DNA of 64,000 bases from DAHUXN01 sp963729815 (GTDB lineage: Bacteria > Acidobacteriota > Terriglobia > Acidiferrales > UBA7541), in assembly GCA_963729815.1 (NCBI GenBank), contig CAVSPU010000004.1, forward strand, positions 1,116,001 through 1,180,000, in the 5' to 3' direction. Shown piece by piece: positions 9,286 through 18,079 of the stretch. How positions within the stretch are numbered: position 1 is the first letter of the stretch; each line of letters begins with the position of its first letter. Position numbers and translations under genes: made by a program. The notes beneath the pieces were generated by a model. It worked only from the letters and a program-made list of their open reading frames with translations, was not told the DNA's origin and did no database searches.

Positions 9286-9398
9286 GCAGCCTCCTCGTAT
9301 GAAGGAATCAATATAGCGGGTAAAAGGCACGGACGAAAAATAAATTCGGATGGCTATGAGAGGAGGGGCGAGCGATCTGCCAACTGCAAGAGGAAAAA

Positions 9399-9638
9399 TC
9401 AGGAAACGGAGACGGGTTCTTTTTCGGGTCGCGAGATAATTTCGCGCACACGAACAATGGCGGCGTAGGGAATTTCCATGCGCATGGTTTTTTCGCGTCC
9501 CGATTGCTGGAAGCGATCCTCGAGGCGAATGAGCTGACCGGAATCCACAGCAAGCGTGCCGGTGGCGATCATGTGGACTTCGCCCGCACGATAATTGACC
9601 TCGACGCGCTTGCCCAAAAGTGAGGCGAACTGAGACAT
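9399..9638 (-). CDS. Small conserved-looking protein of unknown function
   Basis: 79 residues, mostly beta-strand by pattern ('GKRVEVNYRAGEVHMIATGTLA', then 'MEIPYAAIVRVREI'). This pattern is reminiscent of a small barrel such as an Sm-like or SH3-like fold that binds RNA or a ligand, but this is only an impression. It lies 93 nt downstream of the ribonuclease R gene on the same strand, so a link to RNA metabolism is conceivable. I do not recognise the family. Confidence 0.5.
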   Translation of the reverse strand: MSQFASLLGKRVEVNYRAGEVHMIATGTLAVDSGQLIRLEDRFQQSGREKTMRMEIPYAAIVRVREIISRPEKEPVSVS

Positions 9639-9731
9639 GAAATAAGCCTAGAGGCGAGCCAAGAATGCGTCAATAGTACGAGGCGGTATTCTGTGGAAAT
9701 CGCGTGGAAAAAGCGCATTCCCGATACGAGA

Positions 9732-12230
9732 TCAAAGAACGACGCTGAGCTCGACTCTGTTCCGAAATGGGTCGATGCGCTCGGCCCTGACGCGAACTCG
9801 TTCACCTAAATCGAATTCGCGGCGTGGTTCGCTTGATGAGCCGTGACTTCGGCGGGAACGATGCGATTCGCCGACAATGGCGTGGTCGCTTTCACGATAA
9901 TAGAAACGCGCACCGAAAGTAGCTTCGAGACGGTCAATCGGAACAAGACCTTCCACGAAGACGTCGATCAACTCGACGAAAAAACCGAACTTCTGCACGG
10001 AAATAATGAGCGCGTCGTACTCTTCGCCGAGGTGGCCCTCCATATATTGTGCGGTCTTCCAATCCATCAGCTCGCGCTCGGCGGCGGCGGCGCGGCGCTC
10101 GGCTTCGGACGTTTCCGTGGCGATTTCCTGCAGCTCCGTTTCGCGGTAGGGGCCCTTGTTCGCCGATGGATTTTCGAGCGCCCACTTCAAGACGCGATGA
10201 ACGATTAGATCCGGATAGCGGCGAATGGGCGAAGTGAAATGCGTGTACTCACTGGCCGCGAGGGCAAAATGGCCGAGGGATTCCGCGGCGTAGCGCGCCT
10301 GCTTGAGAGAACGCAACATCAGATAGGAGACGATGCGCTCCTCGGGCTTTCCGGCGATTTGCGCGGTGAGGCGCTGATAATGTTGCGGCCGAATGTCGAT
10401 TTCACGCGGCGGGAGCGAAATTTCCATGGGGCGCATGCGGGCGTGACGTCCACGGCCGGGAGCGCGAACCTGGCCGTGGCGAACGGTGACGCGGCGCTCG
10501 GACAAATCCTCGACGCCAAGGGAATACCCGAACGCGCGGGCAAGCTCTTCGAATTCGAGGACTTTCTTCGGATCGGGCTTTTCGTGAACGCGATGCAGCG
10601 AGAGGATTCCGCGGCGCTCGAGGTAGCCCGCGACGGCTTCATTCGCGGCGAGCATGAATTCCTCGATGATGCGATGGGCGATGTTGCGCTCGCTTCGCGT
10701 GATGCCGATCATGCGGCCCATGGGGTCGAATTCGATGATGGGCTCGGGCAAATCGAAATCGATCGAGCCGCGGGCCACGCGGCGTTTGTTCAGGGCAAGC
10801 GCGAGGTCTCTCATGCGACGGAAATGGTCCACGGATGCGAAATAGCGGCCGGTCATCTCGGGATCGGATTCGAGGACCTTGTTGACGTTCGTGTAGGTCA
10901 TGCGCTCGGCCGAGCGAATCATGCCCGGAGTGAATTCGGCTTCGAGGACTTCACCAGCGCTGTCGAGCTGAAGAATCACGCTCATCACAAGCCTGTCGAC
11001 GTGCGGGTTCAGCGAGCAGATGTCATTGGAAAGCTGCTCAGGAAGCATGGGCACGGCGCGATCGGGAAAGTAAACCGAAGTGCCGCGAAGACGCGCTTCG
11101 GCGTCAAGCGAGGAGCCACGCTGGACGTAATGCGCGACGTCGGCGATGTGTACCTGGAGTTCGTAGCCGCCATTCGGACGTGGCGCGACATGAACGGCGT
11201 CGTCAAAATCTTTCGCGGTTTCGCCGTCGATGGTGACGATCGGGAGATCGCGGAAATCGCGGCGGCCGCGAATGTCATCTTCACGCACCGGATGGGCGAC
11301 GGCGCGCGCCTGCGCGAGGACTTCTTCATCGAAAACATGCGGCAAATGGTGCTTGCGAATGACGATTTCGATGTCGACGCCCATTTCGCCGTGGCGGCCG
11401 AGAATTTCGAGCACACGCCCGGCCGGGGCGGCGCCGCCGCGCGGAAAGCGCGTAAGTTCGACGTTGACGACAGCGCCATCGAGTTCCGGCAAGCGCAAAC
11501 GGCGGCTGGCGCGCGGCAATTCGCCGGACGCCGACTGAAGCTTCTGCTGCAATTCAAGCGTGAGCTCGGCTCCGGGCGGAATGATGATTTCATGAGCGAT
11601 GCGCGTTTCGTAAGGAAGCACGACGTTGCCATGCGGGCCGTAACGAAAAAGCCCGACCACAGTGGGATTGGCGCGCTCGACGATTTTTTCGATGCGGCCT
11701 TCGAAGCGGGCGTCCGGCCGGCGACGGCCGATGCGCGCGAGCACTTTGTCGCCATGCATGGCGTCGCCCATGGCGTCAGGACCGACAAAAAGATCGCCTT
11801 CCATGCCGCGGACAGGACGATTGGGAACGACGAAGCCATAACCATCGCGATGAGCGACGAGACGGCCGGAAATTAAATTCGGAACCTGCCTCGCCGCAGC
11901 AAGCGATGGCGGCGGCTCACGATGAACGGGGTTCTGGCTTTTTTCGGGAGGCGGTTCAGCGCGATGAGCGGTTTTTTGCGCAGCTCGCTCGCCGGTGAGG
12001 CGATAGCGGCCGCGCGATTCTTCGACGTCGCCGCGGCGCTCGAGGCGCTCCAGCAGCTTGGGCAGGGCGCGACGTCCCCAGTGGCGGAGCGACATCGCGC
12101 GCGCAATTTCGCGGATGCTCTCGGGACGCGCGGCGGTGGCGAGATAAGCCAAGAGACCGGCTTCGTCGACTTCCACGTGCCGGGGCTTGTCCCTTAGGTC
12201 TTCCTGTGGTTCGCGTTTTTTTCGCTTCAT
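9732..12230 (-). CDS. rnr: Ribonuclease R (RNB-family 3'-5' exoribonuclease)
   Basis: 832 residues with the complete RNase R layout: an N-terminal winged helix (~25-80), two cold-shock-like OB domains (~115-290), the RNB catalytic domain (~320-650) and an S1 domain (~710-830). The Mg-binding active site is seen at 341-344 (DFDD in 'GETAKDFDDAVHV'). 'EYTHFTSPIRRYPDLIVHR' is the other RNB hallmark. The enzyme degrades structured RNA processively and helps trans-translation and rRNA turnover. An insert of ~30 residues rich in Pro and Glu after the winged helix, and a basic run ('SHRSRRSHGSSSEPRR') inside the S1 region, are somewhat unusual. ATG 12230 begins a basic N-terminus as in other RNase R proteins. 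Confidence 0.95.
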   Translation of the reverse strand: MKRKKREPQEDLRDKPRHVEVDEAGLLAYLATAARPESIREIARAMSLRHWGRRALPKLLERLERRGDVEESRGRYRLTGERAAQKTAHRAEPPPEKSQNPVHREPPPSLAAARQVPNLISGRLVAHRDGYGFVVPNRPVRGMEGDLFVGPDAMGDAMHGDKVLARIGRRRPDARFEGRIEKIVERANPTVVGLFRYGPHGNVVLPYETRIAHEIIIPPGAELTLELQQKLQSASGELPRASRRLRLPELDGAVVNVELTRFPRGGAAPAGRVLEILGRHGEMGVDIEIVIRKHHLPHVFDEEVLAQARAVAHPVREDDIRGRRDFRDLPIVTIDGETAKDFDDAVHVAPRPNGGYELQVHIADVAHYVQRGSSLDAEARLRGTSVYFPDRAVPMLPEQLSNDICSLNPHVDRLVMSVILQLDSAGEVLEAEFTPGMIRSAERMTYTNVNKVLESDPEMTGRYFASVDHFRRMRDLALALNKRRVARGSIDFDLPEPIIEFDPMGRMIGITRSERNIAHRIIEEFMLAANEAVAGYLERRGILSLHRVHEKPDPKKVLEFEELARAFGYSLGVEDLSERRVTVRHGQVRAPGRGRHARMRPMEISLPPREIDIRPQHYQRLTAQIAGKPEERIVSYLMLRSLKQARYAAESLGHFALAASEYTHFTSPIRRYPDLIVHRVLKWALENPSANKGPYRETELQEIATETSEAERRAAAAERELMDWKTAQYMEGHLGEEYDALIISVQKFGFFVELIDVFVEGLVPIDRLEATFGARFYYRESDHAIVGESHRSRRSHGSSSEPRREFDLGERVRVRAERIDPFRNRVELSVVL

Positions 12231-12402
12231 TGACTCAGCCGGCCGAAGCGAATCCGATCGCGTCGCGACGGCCTGCCGCCATTGTATGGCGCGGCCACAA
12301 AATCTCCCGCAACTTTTTTCCGAGGGGAGGGTTCAATCCGGAGTTACAAACCGCTACACGCCTCCCTAGGCGGCGAGCGGAGACTCACACCCCAGGGACG
12401 TA

Positions 12403-12442
12403 GGAGGCGGTTCCGACCAGATCCGCCTCCTCAATTATTTTT
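12403..12442. other. Stem-loop between the S9B peptidase and rnr
   Basis: An 8-bp perfect stem, GGAGGCGG at 12403-12410 with CCGCCTCC at 12423-12430, is followed on the plus strand by a T-rich run (TCAATTATTTTTT). Both flanking genes are read on the minus strand, where the A-run precedes the stem. As written it would terminate only plus-strand transcription, so it may block antisense transcription or act as an mRNA end structure. Confidence 0.5.
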
Positions 12443-12480
12443 TATCAGACATTCGCGTTTGCGCCAGTTGTCCGCAGCGA

Positions 12481-15237
12481 TTACTGCTCCAGTTTATGGC
12501 TCGGAGTGGCTTGCTGCTCGCGCTGGAGTTCGAGAACGTCGGGGCCGGTCTCCGACGAGCCGAGGAGCCAGCGGCAGAAATAATTCGCGCGCATCCAGAA
12601 GACATATTCGGCTTCCGGCATGTAACTGTGGCGCAAGCCGGGAAAGACGAACATGTCGAAGCGCTTGTTGGCCTTGATGAGCGCGTTGGCCAGGCGCATG
12701 GTGTTGGCCATGTGGACGTTGTTGTCCATGTCGCCGGTGGTGAGCATGAGATGGCCTTTGAGATTTTTGGCGATCTCGGAATTTTTGTCGATGTGATAGA
12801 GGAACTTCGCAGTGCCGTCTTTTTCGTCAGTCTCCTTGATGCCGTGATACTTCTCGCTCCAGAATTTGTTATAGACATTGTTTTCGTGATTGCCTGACTC
12901 CGACCAGCCGACCTTGAAGAAATCCGGATATTGAAGCATGGCGGCCGCGGTCATGAAACCGCCGCCGGAATGGCCCCAGATGCCGACGCGGTCGATATCG
13001 ATATAGGGATGAATGGCGGCGAGCTCTTCGGCAGCAGCCTTTTTGTCGGCGAGACCGTAGTCGCGCAGATTGCCGTAACCGAATGTGTCGTACCACTTGT
13101 CGCGCTGCGGGCTGCCGCCGCGATTGCCGACTTGGATGACGATGAAGCCAAGCTGCGAAAGAGCGACGTTCTGATCTTTGGGGTTGAAGGACTTGTTAAC
13201 GGATTCCGTCTGCGGGCCAGGATAGACGTACTCGATGATGGGATATTTCCGCGAAGGATCGAAATCGAACGGTTTGAACATCACGCCGTAGAGATCGGTG
13301 ACGCCGTCGGCGGCCTTGACATGAAACGTCTCGGGATATTTGAAGCCGGCCTGAAGGAGCCGGCTGACGTCGGTGGTTTCAAGATCGATGAGCTTCGCGC
13401 CCTGGCCGTCGTAAAGGACTGAGACTGGCGCTGTGTTGACGCGCGAAAATGTGTCGACGAAATATTTGCCGGAGTCCGCCGCGCTGAGCGTGTTATCAAA
13501 ATCGCCCGGATCGAGCAGCTTCAAGCCGGAGCCATCGAGATTCACTTTGTAAAGGTGGACGTAATAGGGATCTTCTCCGGGCTCGTGGCCGGTGGCGGTG
13601 AAATACATTTCGCGCGTCTTCGAATCGATGGCCAGAATCTGGTCGGCCATATATTCGCCCGAGGTGATCTGGTTCTTCAGTAGGCCATCCGCTCCGTACA
13701 AATAATAATGGCCCCAGCCGTCGCGCTCCGACCACCAGATCAGCTCCTGGCCATTGTCGACGAGCCGCAGCGGGCGATCGTCCATGTAGGCATTGGAGCG
13801 CTCCTGAATGAGGACTTTCGACGTGCCGGTGGACGTGTCGGCGACGCAAACGTCAATGCGATGGAGGTCGCGGCTGCTCCGCACGAAGTAGAGTTTGTCG
13901 GAAGTGTCGGAAAGCCATCGGCCAGTCATCGGTTCGCCAAAGCCGCCGAGATTCCGCTGCTCGCCTTCGGTTTGCTGCAACTCGTGCTCGCGGTCGCGCG
14001 CGAGGATTCGATCGGTGGAGATGGCGACGGTTTGATCCTTGAATCCGGCGGTTTGGATTAGGAGATGCTGCTTCGTGGCGACGTCGAAGACCTGAACTTC
14101 AAATTGGGGGGCGTTCGCGTCGCCGGCCATCGCGTACGGATAGGTTTCGAGCGTTGGCCGCGGATTCGCCAGAGTGTGGATGACCCAGAGGTCAGCGACT
14201 TTCCTTTCGTCTGCGCGGACGAAAGCAAATTTTTTCGAATCCTTCGACCAATAAATTGAGATGGCCGGGGTGCGCGGACCGGCTTGATTTGTGTCGCCCT
14301 TCTGAAATTTCTTGAGCGCCTCTTTTTCCTCGTCCACGAGCAGGCGCGCGTAGCTGTATTTGTCGACGCCGTCGGTGGTGAGCTGCGTTTCGACGATGGA
14401 CTTGTCGCCAGGATTCTTCTGCGCTTTCCTGTAATTGTCCGCGTCCATCATGTAGAGGTTGAAACCTCGGGCGAAGACGACTGTCTTGCCGTCGGGAGAA
14501 ACGGAGGCCCACATGGGTTTCTTGAGCGGCGCATCCAGGCCGTCGAGGCGCGTGACCTTGCCTGTGGCTAGTTCCAGTTCAAAATAAATCGTCCGCGTGG
14601 CAGGCGGCTTGGCTTCTTCGCCTTCCGCTCCTTCGCCATTTTGCTGCTCTTGTTGCTGGCCCATGCGTTGGTGCTCTTTATCTTCCTGAATGTTCTCTTC
14701 GTCGCTGGTTTGGGCCTTCTTCGTTTCGTTGGGAATGACGGCATCTTTGGAGACTTCGACTTCGAACTGGAGAGCCGTGTCATTTTTCACGAGCTTCAAA
14801 TTCTTGATGGGCAAGTGCTGGGCGTCATAGGGATAATTCGTGAGCGTCGACAACTGCGCGGCCAGCTTGGCGTTGTCGAAGAGCGGAGTCTTCGTTCGCT
14901 TCGCAGGGTCCACGACCCAGTAGCGCGTGCCTTCGGGAGTCTCGTAGCTATACCAGAAGCGATCGGAAAGCTCGAACCAGTGCGGCGTAACGTCCATATC
15001 AAAAACAAGCTTGCTGACCGCCGAGGGAACGAAACGCTCCGCGAGGGTGTAATTGGGCAGAACGGGGCGCGAGGAATCCATTTGTGATCCCTGCGCGCTT
15101 GCCGCATTTTGCCCGGACTGCGAAACCTCACTTTGCGCGAGGACACCGCCAGCGACCACGCTCGCGAGAAAAAGCAACGCGGCCAGGCTGACCCAGAAAA
15201 TATACTTTTCCGCCGACTTATGTGCGGCACTCTTCAT
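12481..15237 (-). CDS. Secreted dipeptidyl peptidase IV-like S9B serine peptidase
   Basis: 918 residues. A membrane-spanning signal sequence occupies ~12-35, followed by a beta-propeller (DPPIV_N, ~80-640, with 'SPDGKTVVFARG' and 'IYWSKDSKKFAFVR' blades) and an alpha/beta-hydrolase domain (~670-918). The triad is visible: Ser757 in G-H-S-G-G, Asp838 in 'GDMDNNVH', His870 in 'LRHSYMPE'. The family removes X-Pro or X-Ala dipeptides from peptide N-termini. The propeller carries a Gln/Glu/Lys-rich insertion near 190-215. ATG 15237 is chosen because it starts the signal sequence. With the hydroxyproline operon just upstream it could help digest proline-rich or collagen peptides, but that link is only inferred from position. 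Confidence 0.9.
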   Translation of the reverse strand: MKSAAHKSAEKYIFWVSLAALLFLASVVAGGVLAQSEVSQSGQNAASAQGSQMDSSRPVLPNYTLAERFVPSAVSKLVFDMDVTPHWFELSDRFWYSYETPEGTRYWVVDPAKRTKTPLFDNAKLAAQLSTLTNYPYDAQHLPIKNLKLVKNDTALQFEVEVSKDAVIPNETKKAQTSDEENIQEDKEHQRMGQQQEQQNGEGAEGEEAKPPATRTIYFELELATGKVTRLDGLDAPLKKPMWASVSPDGKTVVFARGFNLYMMDADNYRKAQKNPGDKSIVETQLTTDGVDKYSYARLLVDEEKEALKKFQKGDTNQAGPRTPAISIYWSKDSKKFAFVRADERKVADLWVIHTLANPRPTLETYPYAMAGDANAPQFEVQVFDVATKQHLLIQTAGFKDQTVAISTDRILARDREHELQQTEGEQRNLGGFGEPMTGRWLSDTSDKLYFVRSSRDLHRIDVCVADTSTGTSKVLIQERSNAYMDDRPLRLVDNGQELIWWSERDGWGHYYLYGADGLLKNQITSGEYMADQILAIDSKTREMYFTATGHEPGEDPYYVHLYKVNLDGSGLKLLDPGDFDNTLSAADSGKYFVDTFSRVNTAPVSVLYDGQGAKLIDLETTDVSRLLQAGFKYPETFHVKAADGVTDLYGVMFKPFDFDPSRKYPIIEYVYPGPQTESVNKSFNPKDQNVALSQLGFIVIQVGNRGGSPQRDKWYDTFGYGNLRDYGLADKKAAAEELAAIHPYIDIDRVGIWGHSGGGFMTAAAMLQYPDFFKVGWSESGNHENNVYNKFWSEKYHGIKETDEKDGTAKFLYHIDKNSEIAKNLKGHLMLTTGDMDNNVHMANTMRLANALIKANKRFDMFVFPGLRHSYMPEAEYVFWMRANYFCRWLLGSSETGPDVLELQREQQATPSHKLEQ

Positions 15238-15484
15238 TCCGAATTCTCCCTTCCCCTCAAGCATCGGCCAGCGTTCGATTGCATGCGACCGGAACCGCGA
15301 ATCATAAACGAAAAAGCGCGATTTGCCAGCTTTCCTTCGCCAGATGCACTTACATCTTTGGGAAATCAAAGGTTGCCGGCAAGCTGAAGAGCAAGACCTG
15401 AGGATGCCGCCCGAGCAAACGGCGTTTCAAGATCATTTCCGCAGCAGGGTCTGCGAGGCCAGGAGGCGCCGGTCCACGAATGTC

Positions 15485-17125
15485 TTACGAACTCGATCTC
15501 GCCTGAGCTTTGGGAAGGCCCGCAACAACGTCGCGCGTCAATTGGCCATCGATGAGACGCCAGATGCTGAGGGGATTTTCATTTTTTAGTTCCTCGGGGA
15601 GCGAGGCGTCAGGGAAATTCTGGTAGCAGACCAGCCGGGCGAAGCGGTGAATCGCCTGCGTCCCCACGGAAGTGGAGCGGCCATCGGATGTTGCCGGATA
15701 AGGACCGCCATGCACCGTGGCATGGCCTACTTCCAGCCCCGTTGGGTAGCCATTGAAAATCAAACGGCCGACTTTCGATTCGAGAAGGGCGACCAGATCG
15801 GCGAACTCGCGCAAATCTTCTTCGGTACCGTGAATCGTGGCGGTGAGGTGGCCTTCGAGATTGCGGCCGATTTCCAGCAGTTGCTCGCGGGAGGAGCGAC
15901 GGACGAGCAATGTCGAGGGGCCGAAAATCTCATCCTGGAAGCCAGAGTCGCGCAGGAAATTGGCGGCGTCGGTTTCGAAAAGAGAAGTGCCAACTTGAAA
16001 GCCAGCCGCTTTTTGGTCCGGCGAGGATTGCGCAATCGAGTTAATTCCTTGCTTTGCGCCGCGCGCGCGGATGCCTTCGAAATAGGCTGAGTGGATTCGC
16101 TCGGTGAGGAGCGTGAAGCCGGCGGGAGCCTTCATCAATTCCCCGAAACTCGATACGAATTCGCGCACCGGCGCATTATTTTCAAAATCGTTGGCGGGCA
16201 CAATGACGCCCGGCTTGGTGCAAAACTGGCCGCCGCCCATGGTGACGGATGCGTGCAATCCCTTGGCGATTTCGGAGGAGCGTTCCTTCATCGCGCCGGG
16301 CAAAATAAAAACGGGATTGACGCTGCTCATCTCGGCGTAAACGGGGATCGGCTGGCGGCGCGAGGCGGCGGCGTCCATCAACGCGCGGCCGCCCTGGCGG
16401 GAACCAGTGAAACCGACGGCTTTGATTTCGGGGTGGTTGACGAGAGCGATTCCGACTTCGATCCCGGCGTCAAAAATGAGCGAGAAAACTCCTTCGGGCA
16501 ATCCGCAGTCGCGCACTGCGTCGCGAACCGCGTGGCCAACCATCTCCGCCGTTCCCGGATGGGCGCCGTGAGCTTTGACGACCACAGGATTTCCCGCGGC
16601 GAGAGCGGAAGCCGTGTCGCCACCTGCGACCGAAAAGGCGATGGGAAAATTCGAGGCGCAGAAGACGGCGACAGGACCGAGCGGGCGCTCGAGCGAGCGC
16701 ATGTCGGGCTTGGGGATCGGAGTGCGATTCGGATCGGGACGGTCGATGCGCGCGCCAACCCAGGAGCCATCTTCTACGACCTGCGCAAAAAGGCGAAGCT
16801 GAAAACAGGTGCGGCCGATCTCATTTTTGATTCGCGCGGGAGGCAGGGCGGTCTCCTGGACGGCGCGATTGACGAGATCGTCGCCCAGCGCTTCGATTTT
16901 CTCGGCGATCTTGCGGAGAAACGCGGCTTTTGCCTTGCCCGAGGCGTGGCTGTAATCCGCGAATGCCTGCGTCGCGGCAAGCGCGGCCTGATGAACGTCG
17001 GCGTTGGAGGCGGAATAATACGCCGGCTCGAGCGATTGTCCGGTGACGGGGTTGACGGCGCGAAAAGTTTTTCCCCGGGCGTCGGCAAGTTGAGAGCCGA
17101 GAATCGATCTTCCAGTCAGTGTCAT
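15485..17125 (-). CDS. Alpha-ketoglutarate semialdehyde dehydrogenase (2,5-dioxovalerate dehydrogenase)
   Basis: 546 residues of the NADP-type aldehyde dehydrogenase subgroup that acts on alpha-ketoglutarate semialdehyde. The nucleophile is Cys302 ('GGGQFCTKPG'), 'AEMSSVNPVFILP' supplies the general-base glutamate, and 'FCASNFPIAFSVAGGDT' is the cofactor/Asn region typical of this subgroup. It oxidises 2,5-dioxopentanoate to 2-oxoglutarate, the last step of hydroxyproline breakdown (the same step ends sugar-acid pathways). It is the last gene of a six-gene minus-strand operon, 33 nt after the DapA-like deaminase. ATG 17125 has AAGGAG 7 nt upstream. Substrate assignment rests mostly on the operon. 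Confidence 0.88.
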   Translation of the reverse strand: MTLTGRSILGSQLADARGKTFRAVNPVTGQSLEPAYYSASNADVHQAALAATQAFADYSHASGKAKAAFLRKIAEKIEALGDDLVNRAVQETALPPARIKNEIGRTCFQLRLFAQVVEDGSWVGARIDRPDPNRTPIPKPDMRSLERPLGPVAVFCASNFPIAFSVAGGDTASALAAGNPVVVKAHGAHPGTAEMVGHAVRDAVRDCGLPEGVFSLIFDAGIEVGIALVNHPEIKAVGFTGSRQGGRALMDAAASRRQPIPVYAEMSSVNPVFILPGAMKERSSEIAKGLHASVTMGGGQFCTKPGVIVPANDFENNAPVREFVSSFGELMKAPAGFTLLTERIHSAYFEGIRARGAKQGINSIAQSSPDQKAAGFQVGTSLFETDAANFLRDSGFQDEIFGPSTLLVRRSSREQLLEIGRNLEGHLTATIHGTEEDLREFADLVALLESKVGRLIFNGYPTGLEVGHATVHGGPYPATSDGRSTSVGTQAIHRFARLVCYQNFPDASLPEELKNENPLSIWRLIDGQLTRDVVAGLPKAQARSSS

Positions 17126-17158
17126 GGAAATCTCCTTGTGGACCACGCACCCGAAAAA

Positions 17159-18079
17159 CTACGAGCGCCTCACCTCTTGGGCCTTGCGCGTACGTGGCCG
17201 CGTTTCGATCGCGCGGTGAATAATGGCCTTCGCTTCAGCGAGCTCTCCACCTGCAAGCTCCAAGCGCGGAGGACGCACGCGAGCGTTGCCCATTCCGGCT
17301 TCCTCCTGCGCAAGCTTGATTAGTTGCACGAATTTCGGGACGGTGTCCATGCGCAACATCGGCAGAAACCACTTATAAATGGAAAAGGCTTCATCGAAGT
17401 CGCCGGCGCTCGCGGCGTTGAATAAATCGACTGACTCCTGCGGGAATGCGTTCACGAGGCCGGCAATCCATCCGACGGCGCCGACGCGAATGCCTTCGAC
17501 GATGGCGTCATCGACGCCGACGAGGATCGCCAGGCGGTCGCCAAGCAAGGCGCGAATCGCGGTGACGCGCCGGACGTCGGTGCTGGATTCTTTCACGGAT
17601 TCGAGATTGGCGTGCTCGCGTGCGATCTCGGCGATTTGCTCTGGCACAAAGTCGGTGCCGTAAGAAACCGGATTGTTATAAAGCATGCAGGGAAGCTTCG
17701 TGGCGCGAAGAACTGCGACGACATGAGATTTCATTTCGCGCCAATCGCCGCGATAAACATAGGGCGGAAGGATCATCAGGCCGGAACAGCCCTTTTCCGC
17801 CGCGGCTTTGGCGAGGTCGACGGCTTCCGCGGTGCGCAGCGAAGCGATCGCGGCCACCACGGGAACCTGCGAACCGACGGCGCGAACACACGTCTCGACA
17901 ACAGCAAGTTTTTCCGCGAATTCGAGCGTCGAACCTTCGCCAAGCGAACCGAGCGGCACGATCCCCGTGCATCCATTTTCAACCAGCCAGCGGCAATGTT
18001 TGGTGATAAAGCCGTGATCGATTTTGTAATTCTGGTCGAAGCACGTGGTGATCGCGGGAATTACGCCTGTCCAATTCAT
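17159..18079 (-). CDS. DapA-family delta1-pyrroline-4-hydroxy-2-carboxylate deaminase
   Basis: 306 residues with the class I aldolase/DapA TIM barrel. The Schiff-base lysine is K163 ('LESVKESSTD') and the catalytic tyrosine Y134 ('MLYNNPVSYG'); 'PLGSLGEGSTL' replaces the GTTGE substrate loop of true DHDPS. In hydroxyproline operons this family member converts delta1-pyrroline-4-hydroxy-2-carboxylate to alpha-ketoglutarate semialdehyde and ammonia. Its position between the dehydrogenase subunits and the semialdehyde dehydrogenase supports that role over dihydrodipicolinate synthase. The start overlaps the stop of the upstream FAD subunit by 4 nt (ATGA), implying translational coupling. Confidence 0.88.
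   Translation of the reverse strand: MNWTGVIPAITTCFDQNYKIDHGFITKHCRWLVENGCTGIVPLGSLGEGSTLEFAEKLAVVETCVRAVGSQVPVVAAIASLRTAEAVDLAKAAAEKGCSGLMILPPYVYRGDWREMKSHVVAVLRATKLPCMLYNNPVSYGTDFVPEQIAEIAREHANLESVKESSTDVRRVTAIRALLGDRLAILVGVDDAIVEGIRVGAVGWIAGLVNAFPQESVDLFNAASAGDFDEAFSIYKWFLPMLRMDTVPKFVQLIKLAQEEAGMGNARVRPPRLELAGGELAEAKAIIHRAIETRPRTRKAQEVRRS

Noticed and set aside
8362..9468. 368-codon open frame opposite the hydroxyacid dehydrogenase
   Set aside because: Antisense to a gene with complete family signatures and no ribosome-binding site.
10239..11876. 545-codon open frame opposite ribonuclease R
   Set aside because: Antisense shadow of rnr; composition typical of reverse-strand reading and no recognisable domain.
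12403..12442. Terminator for the S9B peptidase
   Set aside because: The T-run follows the stem on the plus strand, whereas the peptidase is read on the minus strand.
16091..17323. 410-codon open frame opposite the aldehyde dehydrogenase
   Set aside because: Antisense to a clear enzyme gene and low in any protein-like pattern.
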